A stretch of 41,229 nucleotides of DNA from an uncultured bacterium (GTDB lineage: Bacteria > Pseudomonadota > Gammaproteobacteria > Burkholderiales > CAIKXV01). Under the pieces are notes generated by a model. That model saw only the letters and a list, made by a program, of their open reading frames with translations. It had not been told where the DNA came from and searched no databases. The stretch's first letter is position 1, and every line of letters begins with the position of its first letter. The position numbers and the translations under genes were made by a program. Shown one piece after another: positions 8,056 through 16,071 of this stretch. The stretch spans positions 1 to 41,229 of the forward strand of contig CAIQON010000146.1 of the NCBI GenBank assembly GCA_903873475.1, read 5' to 3'.

Positions 8056-8840
8056 CGACCGGGGGCGGGCTCACGCCGGCGATCTGTGCCGGTGAGGTGT
8101 TGCATCGGAGGTTGTCCCCGGTCGGGCATGCGTTTCGCTATCCGGCGTTCTTCCTGCGGCTGCCGCTGTCCTGGCTGGAGTCGGGCGAGGCCCACGATCG
8201 TCCGCGGCTGTTCGGCATCGATCGCTTCAACCTGTTCAGCCTGATGCGGCGCGACTACGGCGCCCGCGACGGTTCTGCGCCCGGACCGTGGATCCGGCGA
8301 CTGCTGCTGGACAACGGCCTGCAGGCGGCGGATGGCGAAGTGGTGCTTTATACACTTCCCCGGGTTCTCGGTTATGCATTCAACCCGGTGAGCTTCTGGA
8401 TGTGCCATGACCGCAAGGGCAGTCTGAAGGCGGTGCTGTGCGAGGTCAGCAACACGTTCGGCGAGCACCATAATTACCTGGTGGCTCGTCCCGACGGCAG
8501 TGCGATCGGCACCGGCATGCGCCTGCAGGCGCGCAAGGTGTTCCACGTGTCACCGTTCTTTCCGGTCGACGGCGAGTACGGCTTCCGTTTCCATGAAGAT
8601 GAAGGGCGCTGCCTGTTCCGGATCGACTACCACTGCGCGGGCGTGCCACAGCTGACCACCGCGCTGTCGGGCGCGGCCGAGCCGCCGACCGACCGCGCGC
8701 TGCTGCGGGCGTTCCTGCGCCTGCCGTGGCTGATGGCCGGGGTGATCGTGCGCATCCACCTGCAGGCGCTCAGGCTGTGGCTCAAGGGCGCGGTGTTCCA
8801 CCGCAAGCCGGCGCCTCCGGCCGAAACGACGACGCGCTAG
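8052..8840 (+). CDS. DUF1365 family protein
   Basis: A 262-residue protein of the DUF1365 family (COG3496). Family marks are the N-terminal GEVLHRRLSPVGHAFRYPAFFL, the central TLPRVLGYAFNPVSFWMCHD and the EVSNTFGEHHNYL segment, then KVFHVSPFFPVDGEYGF. Biochemical function is not established to my knowledge; the family is nearly always beside a FAD oxidoreductase and a cyclopropane-synthase-like methyltransferase, as here, so a role in modification of membrane fatty acids is inferred. It starts in an ATGA overlap with the FAD gene. A 58-nt gap without an obvious terminator separates it from the methyltransferase gene. Confidence 0.88.
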   Translation: MTTGGGLTPAICAGEVLHRRLSPVGHAFRYPAFFLRLPLSWLESGEAHDRPRLFGIDRFNLFSLMRRDYGARDGSAPGPWIRRLLLDNGLQAADGEVVLYTLPRVLGYAFNPVSFWMCHDRKGSLKAVLCEVSNTFGEHHNYLVARPDGSAIGTGMRLQARKVFHVSPFFPVDGEYGFRFHEDEGRCLFRIDYHCAGVPQLTTALSGAAEPPTDRALLRAFLRLPWLMAGVIVRIHLQALRLWLKGAVFHRKPAPPAETTTR

Positions 8841-8898
8841 AGTTGCCGGTACCCCGGCCCGCCGATGCTGCGTCCCGATTCCTCTGAAAGGTTCATTG

Positions 8899-10173
8899 AT
8901 GACTGAAGTTACCGTCGAGCAGTCGCGCGATGCGGATGCGCAGCCGATCACCGACCAGGAATCGGTGCGCCGGATCCGGGCGGCGATGCCCCCGGCCGGC
9001 CAGCTGTTCATGCGCGTGCTCGACCAGATCCGCGTCGGGCGCATCGACCTGGTCACGCCGGAAGGCGAGTGGCTGTCGTGCGGCGGCGAGGCCGGTCCGC
9101 AGGCCACGCTGACCCTGCGCTCATGGGAGGCGGCCGAAGACATCCTGCGCAAGGCCGACATCGGGCTGGCGGAGGCCTACATGTCGGGCGATTGCGACAT
9201 CGATCGCCCGGCCGACCTGCTGACCATCGCGCTTCTCAACCAGCAGCATATCGAGCGCGCCTTCTATGGCAACTGGATGGCCGTGCTCTGGTACCGGCTG
9301 CGCCACTGGTCGCGCGCGAACACCCGTTCCGGCAGCCGACGCAACATCGTCGCCCACTACGATCTGGGCAATGACTTCTACCAGCTGTGGCTCGATCCGA
9401 CGATGAGCTACTCATCGGCCTGGTTCGAAGGCAACCTGGCGCAGCCACTCGAGCATGGGCAGCAGGCCAAGTACGAACGCATCCTCGACCGCCTCGGCGC
9501 CCGGCCAGGCGAGCACATCCTCGAGATCGGTTGCGGCTGGGGGGGCTTTGCCGAGGCGGCCGCGCGCCGTGGCTGCAAGGTGCGCGGCATCACGCTGTCG
9601 CCGGCGCAACTCGAATTCGCCCGGCGCCGCATCGACGGCGCTGGCCTGTCCGGGCAGGTCGAACTCTCCCTTACCGACTATCGCGACATCGACGGGCAAT
9701 ACGACCATGTGGTGTCGATAGAGATGTACGAGGCGGTCGGCGAGCGGTTCTGGTCATCCTACTTCCGTGCCATCCGCGACGTGCTGAAGCCGGGCGGGCG
9801 GGCGCTGATCCAGGGCATCACGATCCACGACGAAGTGTTCGGCCGCTACCGCAGGGGTACCGACTTCATCCAGCAGTACGTGTTTCCCGGCGGCATGCTG
9901 GCGTCCGAGCGCGCCTTCGCGAAGGCGACCGCAGGCGCTGGCCTGCAGCTGCACGCGAGCGAGGCGTTCGGGCGCGACTACGCCGAGACGCTGCGCCGCT
10001 GGCTCAAGGCATTCACCGAAGCGGAACCGCGGGTACGCGCGCTCGGCTTCGATGATCGTTTCATCCGGATGTGGCGCTTCTACCTGTGCTACTGCGCCGC
10101 GGGCTTCGACTCCGGCCGTACCGACGTGCTCCATTTCGAGTTGTCTCGCCCGCTCCAGGGAGCCTCCCGATGA
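8899..10173 (+). CDS. Cyclopropane-synthase-like SAM-dependent fatty acid methyltransferase
   Basis: Acts on unsaturated acyl chains of phospholipids with S-adenosylmethionine. Of 424 residues, the N-terminal third is the lipid-binding part (DIGLAEAYMSGD) and the rest the methyltransferase fold: HYDLGNDFYQLWLDP (153-167), ILEIGCGWGGFAE (207-219) and DFIQQYVFPGGML (322-334). Compared with E. coli Cfa from memory, the bicarbonate-site Cys is Ser173 (YSSAW) and the His is Gln305 (LIQGI), while Glu278, Ile307 and Tyr361 remain. That suggests plain methyl transfer (UfaM-like) more than ring closure. ATG at 8899 with AAAGG 7 nt upstream is preferred to the TTG just before it. Confidence 0.88.
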   Translation: MTEVTVEQSRDADAQPITDQESVRRIRAAMPPAGQLFMRVLDQIRVGRIDLVTPEGEWLSCGGEAGPQATLTLRSWEAAEDILRKADIGLAEAYMSGDCDIDRPADLLTIALLNQQHIERAFYGNWMAVLWYRLRHWSRANTRSGSRRNIVAHYDLGNDFYQLWLDPTMSYSSAWFEGNLAQPLEHGQQAKYERILDRLGARPGEHILEIGCGWGGFAEAAARRGCKVRGITLSPAQLEFARRRIDGAGLSGQVELSLTDYRDIDGQYDHVVSIEMYEAVGERFWSSYFRAIRDVLKPGGRALIQGITIHDEVFGRYRRGTDFIQQYVFPGGMLASERAFAKATAGAGLQLHASEAFGRDYAETLRRWLKAFTEAEPRVRALGFDDRFIRMWRFYLCYCAAGFDSGRTDVLHFELSRPLQGASR

Positions 10174-10763
10174 ACGACGCGCCGGCCGCCAGCCGCCGCA
10201 GGGTGCTGGCTCTGGGGGGGGCGCTGGCGTTGCTGGCGCCGGTTGCGGCGCTGCGTACCGGGCCTGCAGGCGCGGCGGCCACCGTGCACCGCTCGCTGTC
10301 ACGGCTGCCGCCGCTGGTCGTCGCGCAGTCGGGCGAACTGCGCCAGCTCGGCGCCGGCACCATGCGCTGGTTCGGCCTGCATGTGTACGATGCGGCACTG
10401 TGGGTGCGTGAGGCCAGCTGGGACAGTGCCGACACCTTCGCACTGGACATCGTCTATGCGCGCGACATCGCAGGCAAGGCTCTGGCCGAGAACAGCATCT
10501 CCGAGATGAAGCGCGTGGGCTTCAACGACGAAGCCCAGCATGCACGCTGGCTGCCGTCGATGGTGCGTACCTTCCCGGATGTCGGCCGTGGCGACCGGCT
10601 GGTCGGCCTCAACCTGAAGGGTGGCGGTGCCGCCTTCTTCAACCAGGATCGGTTGCTGGGCACCATCGACGATCCCGTGTTCGCGCGCGCATTCTTCGCG
10701 ATCTGGCTCGATCCAAGAACGCGCGAACCGCAGTTGCGCAACCGACTGCTCGGCAAGGGCTGA
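10170..10763 (+). CDS. Exported chalcone-isomerase-like protein
   Basis: A 197-residue protein with an N-terminal export signal (ASRRRVLALGGALALLAPVAA); the twin arginine and following hydrophobic run could be a Tat signal, though Sec cannot be excluded. The mature part fits the bacterial chalcone-isomerase-like family: RWFGLHVYDAALWV, then FALDIVYARDIAGKALAENSISEMKRVG, and near the end a FAIWLDPRT segment. Plant relatives include fatty-acid-binding members of the fold, so binding or isomerising an acyl chain in the periplasm is a reasonable inference, not shown. It starts in an ATGA overlap with the methyltransferase and is followed after 2 nt by the transporter gene. Confidence 0.8.
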   Translation: MNDAPAASRRRVLALGGALALLAPVAALRTGPAGAAATVHRSLSRLPPLVVAQSGELRQLGAGTMRWFGLHVYDAALWVREASWDSADTFALDIVYARDIAGKALAENSISEMKRVGFNDEAQHARWLPSMVRTFPDVGRGDRLVGLNLKGGGAAFFNQDRLLGTIDDPVFARAFFAIWLDPRTREPQLRNRLLGKG

Positions 10764-10765
10764 CC

Positions 10766-12061
10766 GTGCCGCCGCCAGCCGTTGCCCGGCAGGGTGGCGC
10801 GGGTCGCCTCGCTTCGTCGCGGCTGGCCGCATACAGCCTGTTCAGCGTGCCGCTGCTGATGACCGCCCTGCCGATCAACATCCTGCTGCCGGCGTTCTAC
10901 AACGAGCGCACCGGGCTTTCGCTGTCGGTGATCGGCATCGTGTTCTTTCTCACCCGGCTCATTGACGCCGTCGTCGACCCGCTGCTCGGTGCATGGGTCG
11001 ATGTACAGAAGCAGCGCGCGTCGTACCTGCCGCCGGTACTGATCGGCGCGCCGGTGCTGGCCGTCGGGTTTGCGCTGCTGCTGGCACCGCCAGCGGGCAT
11101 GGGCGAGGCCGCCGCCGCCGGCTGGCTTGCCGCGACGCTGGCTACCGCATACATCGGCTATTCGCTGGCGATCGTCGCCTACCAGGCCTGGGGCTCGGAA
11201 CTCGCGCGCGACGACGCAGGCCGGGCGCGCATCACCGGTGCGCGCGAGGGCGCGGGGCTGGTCGGCGTACTGGCTGGCGCGGTGCTGCCGCAACTGATCG
11301 GCATGGCCGCGATGGTGGCGGTGTTCCTGGTCGTGCTGGGGGCCACCGTGTACCTGCTCGCGCGTTGCGCGCCGCGGCCATCGCCGGCCGGCGTGCCCGC
11401 TGCGGGCGCGCAGTCCAACCCGTTTTCTGCCTTCGTCGTCCCGCTGGCGAGCGGACGCTTCCGCTGGTTGCTGCTGGTGTTCGCGCTGAACGCCATCGCG
11501 CCTTCGATTACCGCGACCGTTTTCCAGTTCTTCGTCGCCGACCGCCTCGGGCTGGCCGGTTACGTTCCTGCCTTCCTCGCGCTCTACTTCATCGCCGGCG
11601 CGGTCAGCATGCCGTTGTGGATGAAACTGGCCACCCGCTTCAGCCTGCACGTGGTCTGGCTGGTCGGCATGGTGGCTGCGGTGGCCGCCTTCGTCTGGGC
11701 GTACTGGCTCGATGCGGGCGCGGTGTGGGGCTTTGCGGCGATCTGCGTCCTGTCGGGCTTCGCGTTCGGTGCCGATCTCGCGCTGCCACCGGCGCTCCTG
11801 GCCCGGGTCATCGATGCCAACGGGCATGGCAGCCAGCGCGAAGGTGCCTACTTCGGCCTGTGGAATTTCGTGAACAAGCTGACCCTCGCGGTTGCCGGCG
11901 GCATCGCCCTGCCGCTGCTGGAGGGGTTGGGCTACGTCGCCGGCTCGCAGGACGCCATCGCGTTGTCCGCGCTGGCCTTCACCTATGCGATCGTTCCCTG
12001 TGCATTGAAGCTGGTCGCGGCCGCGCTGCTCTGGTCCGCCTGGCGCAACGCCCGTTTCTGA
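10766..12061 (+). CDS. MFS transporter, GPH (sugar:cation symporter-like) type
   Basis: A 431-residue inner-membrane protein with about 12 hydrophobic segments. The loop after the second segment, TRLIDAVVDPLLGAWVD, is the signature of the glycoside-pentoside-hexuronide:cation symporter family. A second marker is FGADLALPPALLARVID in the C-terminal half. Members in this kind of cluster are annotated as sugar transporters by homology, but the context of lipid-modifying enzymes suggests another substrate, perhaps a lipid or a membrane-active compound; this is inference. GTG at 10766 has AAGGG at 10755-10759. Confidence 0.85.
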   Translation: MPPPAVARQGGAGRLASSRLAAYSLFSVPLLMTALPINILLPAFYNERTGLSLSVIGIVFFLTRLIDAVVDPLLGAWVDVQKQRASYLPPVLIGAPVLAVGFALLLAPPAGMGEAAAAGWLAATLATAYIGYSLAIVAYQAWGSELARDDAGRARITGAREGAGLVGVLAGAVLPQLIGMAAMVAVFLVVLGATVYLLARCAPRPSPAGVPAAGAQSNPFSAFVVPLASGRFRWLLLVFALNAIAPSITATVFQFFVADRLGLAGYVPAFLALYFIAGAVSMPLWMKLATRFSLHVVWLVGMVAAVAAFVWAYWLDAGAVWGFAAICVLSGFAFGADLALPPALLARVIDANGHGSQREGAYFGLWNFVNKLTLAVAGGIALPLLEGLGYVAGSQDAIALSALAFTYAIVPCALKLVAAALLWSAWRNARF

Positions 12062-12079
12062 CCGTCCCCGGAGGTACCG

Positions 12080-12655
12080 ATGATCACTGCATTCCTTCCC
12101 GAATCCGCGTGCGGCCGCGCGCTGCGCCGGCTTCGCATGCTGCTCGCCGCGCTGGTGGCGTCTGCCGTGTTCGCCGGGTGTGCGTCGGTCGAGCCACAGG
12201 CCTACTCCGCCGAAAAGCCGGTGCTCGACCTGCAGACCTATTTCAACGGCACGCTCGTCGGCCATGGCATGTTCCAGAGCCGGTCGGGCAAGGTCGAGCG
12301 GCGTTTCGTCGTGACCATCGATGCGAAGTGGGAGGGTAATGTCGGCACGCTCGACGAACGCTTCGAATGGTCGGACGGCGAGAAGCAGCGTCGGGTCTGG
12401 ACGATCACCCGGACGGGGGCAGGCACGTATACCGGCACCGCCGATGACGTGGTCGGCACCGCCCTGGGCACCTCGGCGGGCAACGCGTTGTACTGGGCCT
12501 ATACCCTCGCGCTGCCGGTGTCGGGCCGCACCTGGCATGTCCGCTTCGACGACTGGATGTACCTGATCGACGACAAGGTGATGCTCAACACCGCGGTGAT
12601 GAGCAAGTGGGGTATCCGGCTTGGTCAGGTCACGCTGAGCTTCAGCCGCAAATGA
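12080..12655 (+). CDS. DUF3833 lipoprotein
   Basis: A 191-residue predicted lipoprotein with signal and lipobox FAGC near residue 34. The mature part shows the DUF3833 pattern: FNGTLVGHGMFQSRSGKVERRF, then LDERFEWSDGEKQRRVWTI and the end segment DDWMYLIDDKVMLNTAVMSKWG. The predicted beta-rich fold hints at a small ligand-binding barrel in the outer membrane or periplasm. Function is unknown; the family travels with the FAD oxidoreductase, DUF1365 and methyltransferase genes. The start at 12080 follows a strong GGAGG (12070-12074), so it may be translated more independently than its neighbours. It ends in an ATGA overlap with the next gene. Confidence 0.85.
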   Translation: MITAFLPESACGRALRRLRMLLAALVASAVFAGCASVEPQAYSAEKPVLDLQTYFNGTLVGHGMFQSRSGKVERRFVVTIDAKWEGNVGTLDERFEWSDGEKQRRVWTITRTGAGTYTGTADDVVGTALGTSAGNALYWAYTLALPVSGRTWHVRFDDWMYLIDDKVMLNTAVMSKWGIRLGQVTLSFSRK

Positions 12656-13116
12656 CCGCCGGATGCGGCTTGCGCGACGCTCCGCCAGCGGCGCTGTGGC
12701 CAGGGTTGGCCGGCCTGCTGCCGTTCCTGGCGTGCGCGCTGCTGCCGCTGGCGACCGACGCCGCGTGGCATCCGCTTGCGCAGCAGGCGCTGGTCGCCTA
12801 CGGCGCGGTGATCCTGACCTTCGTCGGGGCAATCCACTGGGGCGTCGCGCTGATGGCGCCGAGGCATCCGGCCAGCGCGGCCTGCTTCGGCTGGTCGGTG
12901 GTTCCCGCCTTGTGGGGATGGCTCGCCCTGTTCCCGTCGTTCATCGCCTCGCTCGCGCTGCTCGGGGCCGGCTTCATCGTGCAACTGGCCGTGGACTACC
13001 GCGCCGCGGGCGCGCTTGGCCTGCCCGCGTGGTACCTTGCGCTGCGCTCGCTGCTGACCTCGGGCGTGCTGCTGTCGCTGCTGCTCGCGTCGCTCGCCGC
13101 CACGCTTGCAGGTTGA
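12652..13116 (+). CDS. DUF3429 inner-membrane protein
   Basis: A 154-residue integral membrane protein with four to five hydrophobic helices. The conserved segment VAYGAVILTFVGAIHWGVAL in the second helix is the DUF3429 signature, followed by SVVPALWGWLALF and a last helix ending in LASLAATLAG. No catalytic motif is visible apart from the conserved His-Trp-Gly. Function is unknown. The start ATG at 12652 overlaps the stop of the DUF3833 gene. The 67-nt gap after it holds no evident terminator, so transcription probably continues into the dehydrogenase gene. Confidence 0.82.
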   Translation: MTAGCGLRDAPPAALWPGLAGLLPFLACALLPLATDAAWHPLAQQALVAYGAVILTFVGAIHWGVALMAPRHPASAACFGWSVVPALWGWLALFPSFIASLALLGAGFIVQLAVDYRAAGALGLPAWYLALRSLLTSGVLLSLLLASLAATLAG

Positions 13117-13183
13117 GACTGCGCAGCCATCCGCGCATCTACCCGTCCACTCCGATCCACGCACCCGGCCCACGCAGACCGCC

Positions 13184-13960
13184 ATGTTGAACGCCCCGAT
13201 CAGGGACTGGAAAGGCAGGCGGGTCTGGCTGATAGGCGCCAGCAGCGGCATCGGCCATGCCCTGGCGAAGGCGTTGATCGCCCGCGGCGCGAAGGTCGCG
13301 GTGTCTGCGCGCAACGGTGCCGCACTGCATGAACTGGCCGCCTCCACCAGGCCGGCGAACGTGCTGCCGCTGCCGCTCGATGCAACGCGCATCGACCAGC
13401 TCGAGGCGGCGCTGCGCGAGATGACCGATGCGTGGGGTGGCATCGATGTCGCGATCTTCCTGCAGGGCACCCACGAGCCGGTGCGCGCCTGGACGCTGGA
13501 TTCCGCAGTCGCGCACCGGCTGGTCGACACCAACTTGCTGTCGGTGCTCGATTCGCTGGCGGTCGTGCTGCCGCAGATGCTGCGCCAGGGCAGCGGCGGC
13601 ATCGCGATCTGCTCGTCGGTCGCCGGCTACCGGGGGCTGCCGACCAGCCTGGTGTACGGCGCGACGAAGGCCGCGCTGATCAACCTGGCGGAAACGCTGT
13701 ACCTGGACCTGTCACCGCGCGGCATCGGCGTGTGGATCGTGAACCCGGGCTTCGTCAGGACGCCACTGACCGATCGCAACGAGTTCCCGATGCCGGCGCT
13801 GATCAGTGCCGACGAAGCCGCGACGCATATCGTCGAGGGCCTCGCCAGCGGCCGCTTCGAAATCCATTTCCCGAAGCGGTTCACGCGCTGGCTGCGCCTG
13901 CTTCGCCTGCTGCCGTACGGGCTTTACTTCCGGCTGGTGCGGCGCTTCACCGGGTTATGA
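13184..13960 (+). CDS. Short-chain dehydrogenase/reductase
   Basis: A 258-residue Rossmann-fold oxidoreductase. The cofactor motif is GASSGIG (about residues 18-24), the catalytic Ser is in CSSVAGY, and Tyr and Lys are in YGATK. SARN after the second strand suggests preference for NADP(H). The position of the usual NNAG motif reads LQGT, an unusual variant. A basic C-terminal helix (RWLRLLRLLPYGLYFRLVRRF) could attach it to the membrane, fitting a lipid-linked substrate. ATG at 13184 is used because upstream in-frame sequence is unlike protein; no strong ribosome site is seen. It overlaps the last gene of the operon by ATGA. Confidence 0.87.
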   Translation: MLNAPIRDWKGRRVWLIGASSGIGHALAKALIARGAKVAVSARNGAALHELAASTRPANVLPLPLDATRIDQLEAALREMTDAWGGIDVAIFLQGTHEPVRAWTLDSAVAHRLVDTNLLSVLDSLAVVLPQMLRQGSGGIAICSSVAGYRGLPTSLVYGATKAALINLAETLYLDLSPRGIGVWIVNPGFVRTPLTDRNEFPMPALISADEAATHIVEGLASGRFEIHFPKRFTRWLRLLRLLPYGLYFRLVRRFTGL

Positions 13961-14397
13961 GCGACATGGGTACGCGCGCGGCCCTGGCACGCCTGGAGTC
14001 GCTCTACACCGGGCTCACGCCCGCGCGTACCGGCGAACTGCATGAGGTCTATGCGTCCGATGCCTGGTTCCGCGATCCGTTCAACGAGGTCCGCGGCCCC
14101 GAGGCGATCGAGCGCATCTTCGCGCACATGTTCCGGCAGGTCGATTCACCGCGCTTCGTGATCCTGGAGCGCGCGATCGACGGCTCCACCGCCTGGCTGA
14201 CCTGGGACCTCGAATACCGGACGAGCCCCGGCAAGCCACTGCGCCGCATCCACGGTGCATCGCAGCTGCGCTTCGATGCCGACGGCCGCGTGACCCATCA
14301 CCGCGACTACTGGGATGCGGCCGGAGAACTGTACGAATCGCTCCCGCTGCTGGGCGGCGTCCTGCGCCTGCTCAGGAAGCGGCTCGGCGCGGGCTGA
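13957..14397 (+). CDS. NTF2/SnoaL-like protein
   Basis: A 146-residue protein with the cone-shaped NTF2-like pattern: LHEVYASDAWFRDPFNEVRGPEAI, a central strand WLTWDLEYR, and HGASQLRFDADGRVTHHRDYWDAAGELYE. Such proteins are small-molecule binding folds or isomerase/hydrolase relatives. Members at the end of FAD-DUF1365-methyltransferase operons are common, but I know of no measured activity. ATG at 13957 sits in an ATGA overlap with the dehydrogenase. A perfect inverted repeat spans its stop codon, and the next gene converges, so the operon ends here. Confidence 0.82.
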   Translation: MSDMGTRAALARLESLYTGLTPARTGELHEVYASDAWFRDPFNEVRGPEAIERIFAHMFRQVDSPRFVILERAIDGSTAWLTWDLEYRTSPGKPLRRIHGASQLRFDADGRVTHHRDYWDAAGELYESLPLLGGVLRLLRKRLGAG

Positions 14398-14403
14398 GCC
14401 CGC
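14389..14403. terminator. Stop-codon palindrome between convergent genes
   Basis: GCGGGC at 14389-14394 and GCCCGC at 14398-14403 flank the TGA stop of the SnoaL-like gene, making a compact 6-bp hairpin, just beyond the end of dolP on the other strand (dolP stops at 14407). There is no T tract, so it may be a weak bidirectional end signal or a chance GC palindrome. Confidence 0.35.
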
Positions 14404-14406
14404 CGG

Positions 14407-15030
14407 TCACTTCGGCGGCGCCGCTGCCGGTTCGACCGGCGCCCGCTTGATCAGTTCGAACACGCGCACCACGCGCGTCACGCCGCTGGTGGTGCGTGCG
14501 ATCTCGGCGGCCTGGTCGGCCTCCGCGGCGGTCAGCAGCCCCATCAGGTACACGACGCCGGCCTCGGTCACCACCTTCACATGGTTGGCCTGCACCCGCG
14601 GATCCTTGCCCCGGGCCTGGTTGTCGACGATGCGCGCCTTCACCCGGCCGGTGATGAACGAATCGCTGCTGCGCGCGCTGAGCGAACTGGGCGCCGCGAT
14701 CCGCAGCTCGTTCTGGACGTGGCGCACGCCCGCCTGCGCCCGTGCGACCTTCTCGATGCCGGCACGGGCCTGCTCGGTGGTGGCTTCGCCGGTGATCAGC
14801 AACACGCGGTTGTAGGACGTGACATTGGCGTTGGAGACCTTGCCGAACTGCGTGCTGATCTCGTTGGCCACGCGCAGTTCGATGTTCTGGTCGTCGACGA
14901 CGGTGCCACTGGTGCGCCGGTCGTCGGCGACGAGCACGCCGGTCGCGACGCCGCCGATCATCAGCGGCACGCAGCCGCCTGCCGCGAGGCCGGTGAGCGC
15001 CATGGTGAGTGCAGCCAGGCGTCGGTTCAT
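14407..15030 (-). CDS. dolP: BON-domain outer-membrane lipoprotein DolP (YraP)
   Basis: A 207-residue lipoprotein with signal ending LAAGGC. Two BON domains follow: about residues 45-115 ([34 protein letters not shown]) and about 120-195 ([39 protein letters not shown]). In E. coli DolP binds anionic phospholipid at the division site and supports outer-membrane integrity. The tail is Ala/Pro-rich. It starts in an ATGA overlap with diaA and has an AAGGAGG ribosome site just upstream. The order lpoA-yraN-diaA-dolP next to a divergent rsmI is the same as in E. coli, which supports the call. Confidence 0.93.
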   Translation of the reverse strand: MNRRLAALTMALTGLAAGGCVPLMIGGVATGVLVADDRRTSGTVVDDQNIELRVANEISTQFGKVSNANVTSYNRVLLITGEATTEQARAGIEKVARAQAGVRHVQNELRIAAPSSLSARSSDSFITGRVKARIVDNQARGKDPRVQANHVKVVTEAGVVYLMGLLTAAEADQAAEIARTTSGVTRVVRVFELIKRAPVEPAAAPPK

Positions 15031-15632
15031 TGTGCCTCCTTGGGAAACATGATCTGGTCGATGACGTCGCAGATGCAGTGCAGCGCGAGGATGTGGACTT
15101 CCTGGACGTGCGCGGTGCTCGGGTGCGCCACGCGCAGTTCGATGTCGCCATCGGACAGGCTGCGCCCGATGCTGCCGCCGTCGCGGCCCGTCAGTGCGAC
15201 CACGCCCATCCCGGCCGCGCGTGCAGCCTCTATCGCGGCGAGCACGTTGGGCGAATTGCCCGAGGTCGAGATTGCCAGCAGCACGTCGCCGCCGCGCCCC
15301 AGCGCCTGGACCTGCTTGGAGAAAACCTGCCGGTAGTCGTAGTCGTTCGCGATGGAGGTCAGCGTCGAGCTGTCCGTGGTCAGCGCGATGGCGGCCAGCG
15401 GCGGGCGTTCGCACTCGAAGCGGTTGAGCAGCTCCGCTGCGAAATGCTGGGCATCGGCCGCCGATCCACCGTTGCCGCAGGCCAGCACGCGTCCGCCGGA
15501 GGCCAGTGTCCCGGCCATCATGCGACCCGCAGCGAGGATCGGCCCGGCGAGCATGGGGGCCATCTCTCGCTTGAGGCGGGCGCTTTCCTCGAATCGCGCG
15601 GTGATGCGCTCGAGCAGTTCCGTGGGTTCCAT
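15027..15632 (-). CDS. diaA: DnaA initiator-associating protein DiaA (SIS domain)
   Basis: A 201-residue SIS-domain protein related to phosphoheptose isomerase GmhA. The sequence [24 protein letters not shown] and the block [20 protein letters not shown] are the sugar-phosphate binding parts; [20 protein letters not shown] is the C-terminal helix. In E. coli DiaA is a tetramer that brings DnaA to oriC. Neighbours (yraN, dolP) support DiaA. The [11 protein letters not shown] segment is closer to GmhA than E. coli DiaA is, so heptose isomerase activity cannot be ruled out, and a heptose gene lies in the same window. The stop overlaps the start of dolP. Confidence 0.88.
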   Translation of the reverse strand: MEPTELLERITARFEESARLKREMAPMLAGPILAAGRMMAGTLASGGRVLACGNGGSAADAQHFAAELLNRFECERPPLAAIALTTDSSTLTSIANDYDYRQVFSKQVQALGRGGDVLLAISTSGNSPNVLAAIEAARAAGMGVVALTGRDGGSIGRSLSDGDIELRVAHPSTAHVQEVHILALHCICDVIDQIMFPKEAQ

Positions 15633-15698
15633 TACCCCATTCTACGTCGCAACGCGCGGCCGGGTGTGCTGGTGTCCGCCCGGCCCGTGCACCAGCGG

Positions 15699-16061
15699 TC
15701 AGGTGCCAGGCTGGAACGCGTCGCGGATCCATTCGAGCCGGCCCGACTCGATCAGGACGACGTCGAAGCGGCAGGGCCGTTGCGTGCAGCGCATCACCTG
15801 CCGGTAGAACTCCGCTGCGCGGGCGAGCCGCAACTGCTTGGCCGGAGTGATGCTGGCGGCCGCGCCGCCGAAGGCCGCCGATGCCCGCCGTCGCACTTCG
15901 ACGAACACCAGCGTGCCATCGGCATCGCTTGCGACGATGTCGAGTTCGCCGGCACGGCATCGCCAGTTGCGCGCCAGCACGCGCAGGCCGGCCTTCTCGA
16001 TGTGTGCGGCAGCCTGGTCTTCGCCTTCGCTGCCATTCGCCTGACGGGGGGTGCGCGCCAT
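15699..16061 (-). CDS. yraN: YraN, UPF0102 nuclease-fold protein
   Basis: A 120-residue protein of the UPF0102 family. It has the restriction-endonuclease-like core: GEDQAAAHIEKAGLRVLARNWRCRAGELDIVA, then VFVEVRRR, giving the E...D...ExK-type pattern, here with Arg in place of the usual Lys (EVRRR), which is common in this family. Function is not firmly known. Its start is 10 nt from the stop of lpoA, and a 66-nt gap leads to diaA. Conserved position between lpoA and diaA supports the name. Confidence 0.92.
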   Translation of the reverse strand: MARTPRQANGSEGEDQAAAHIEKAGLRVLARNWRCRAGELDIVASDADGTLVFVEVRRRASAAFGGAAASITPAKQLRLARAAEFYRQVMRCTQRPCRFDVVLIESGRLEWIRDAFQPGT

Positions 16062-16071
16062 GGCCCGAGGG

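Noticed and set aside
8899-10173. Naming this gene cfa
   Set aside because: The bicarbonate-site residues differ from Cfa and the operon context points to another methyl-transfer product, so only a family-level call is made.
10454-12832. A long minus-strand open frame opposite the transporter and DUF3833 genes
   Set aside because: Same antisense composition bias; the plus-strand genes have matching families, ribosome sites and overlaps.
15027-15632. Calling the SIS-domain gene gmhA because a heptose gene is also in the window
   Set aside because: The neighbours yraN and dolP and the [10 protein letters not shown]...[10 protein letters not shown] pattern fit DiaA better, though isomerase residues are partly kept.
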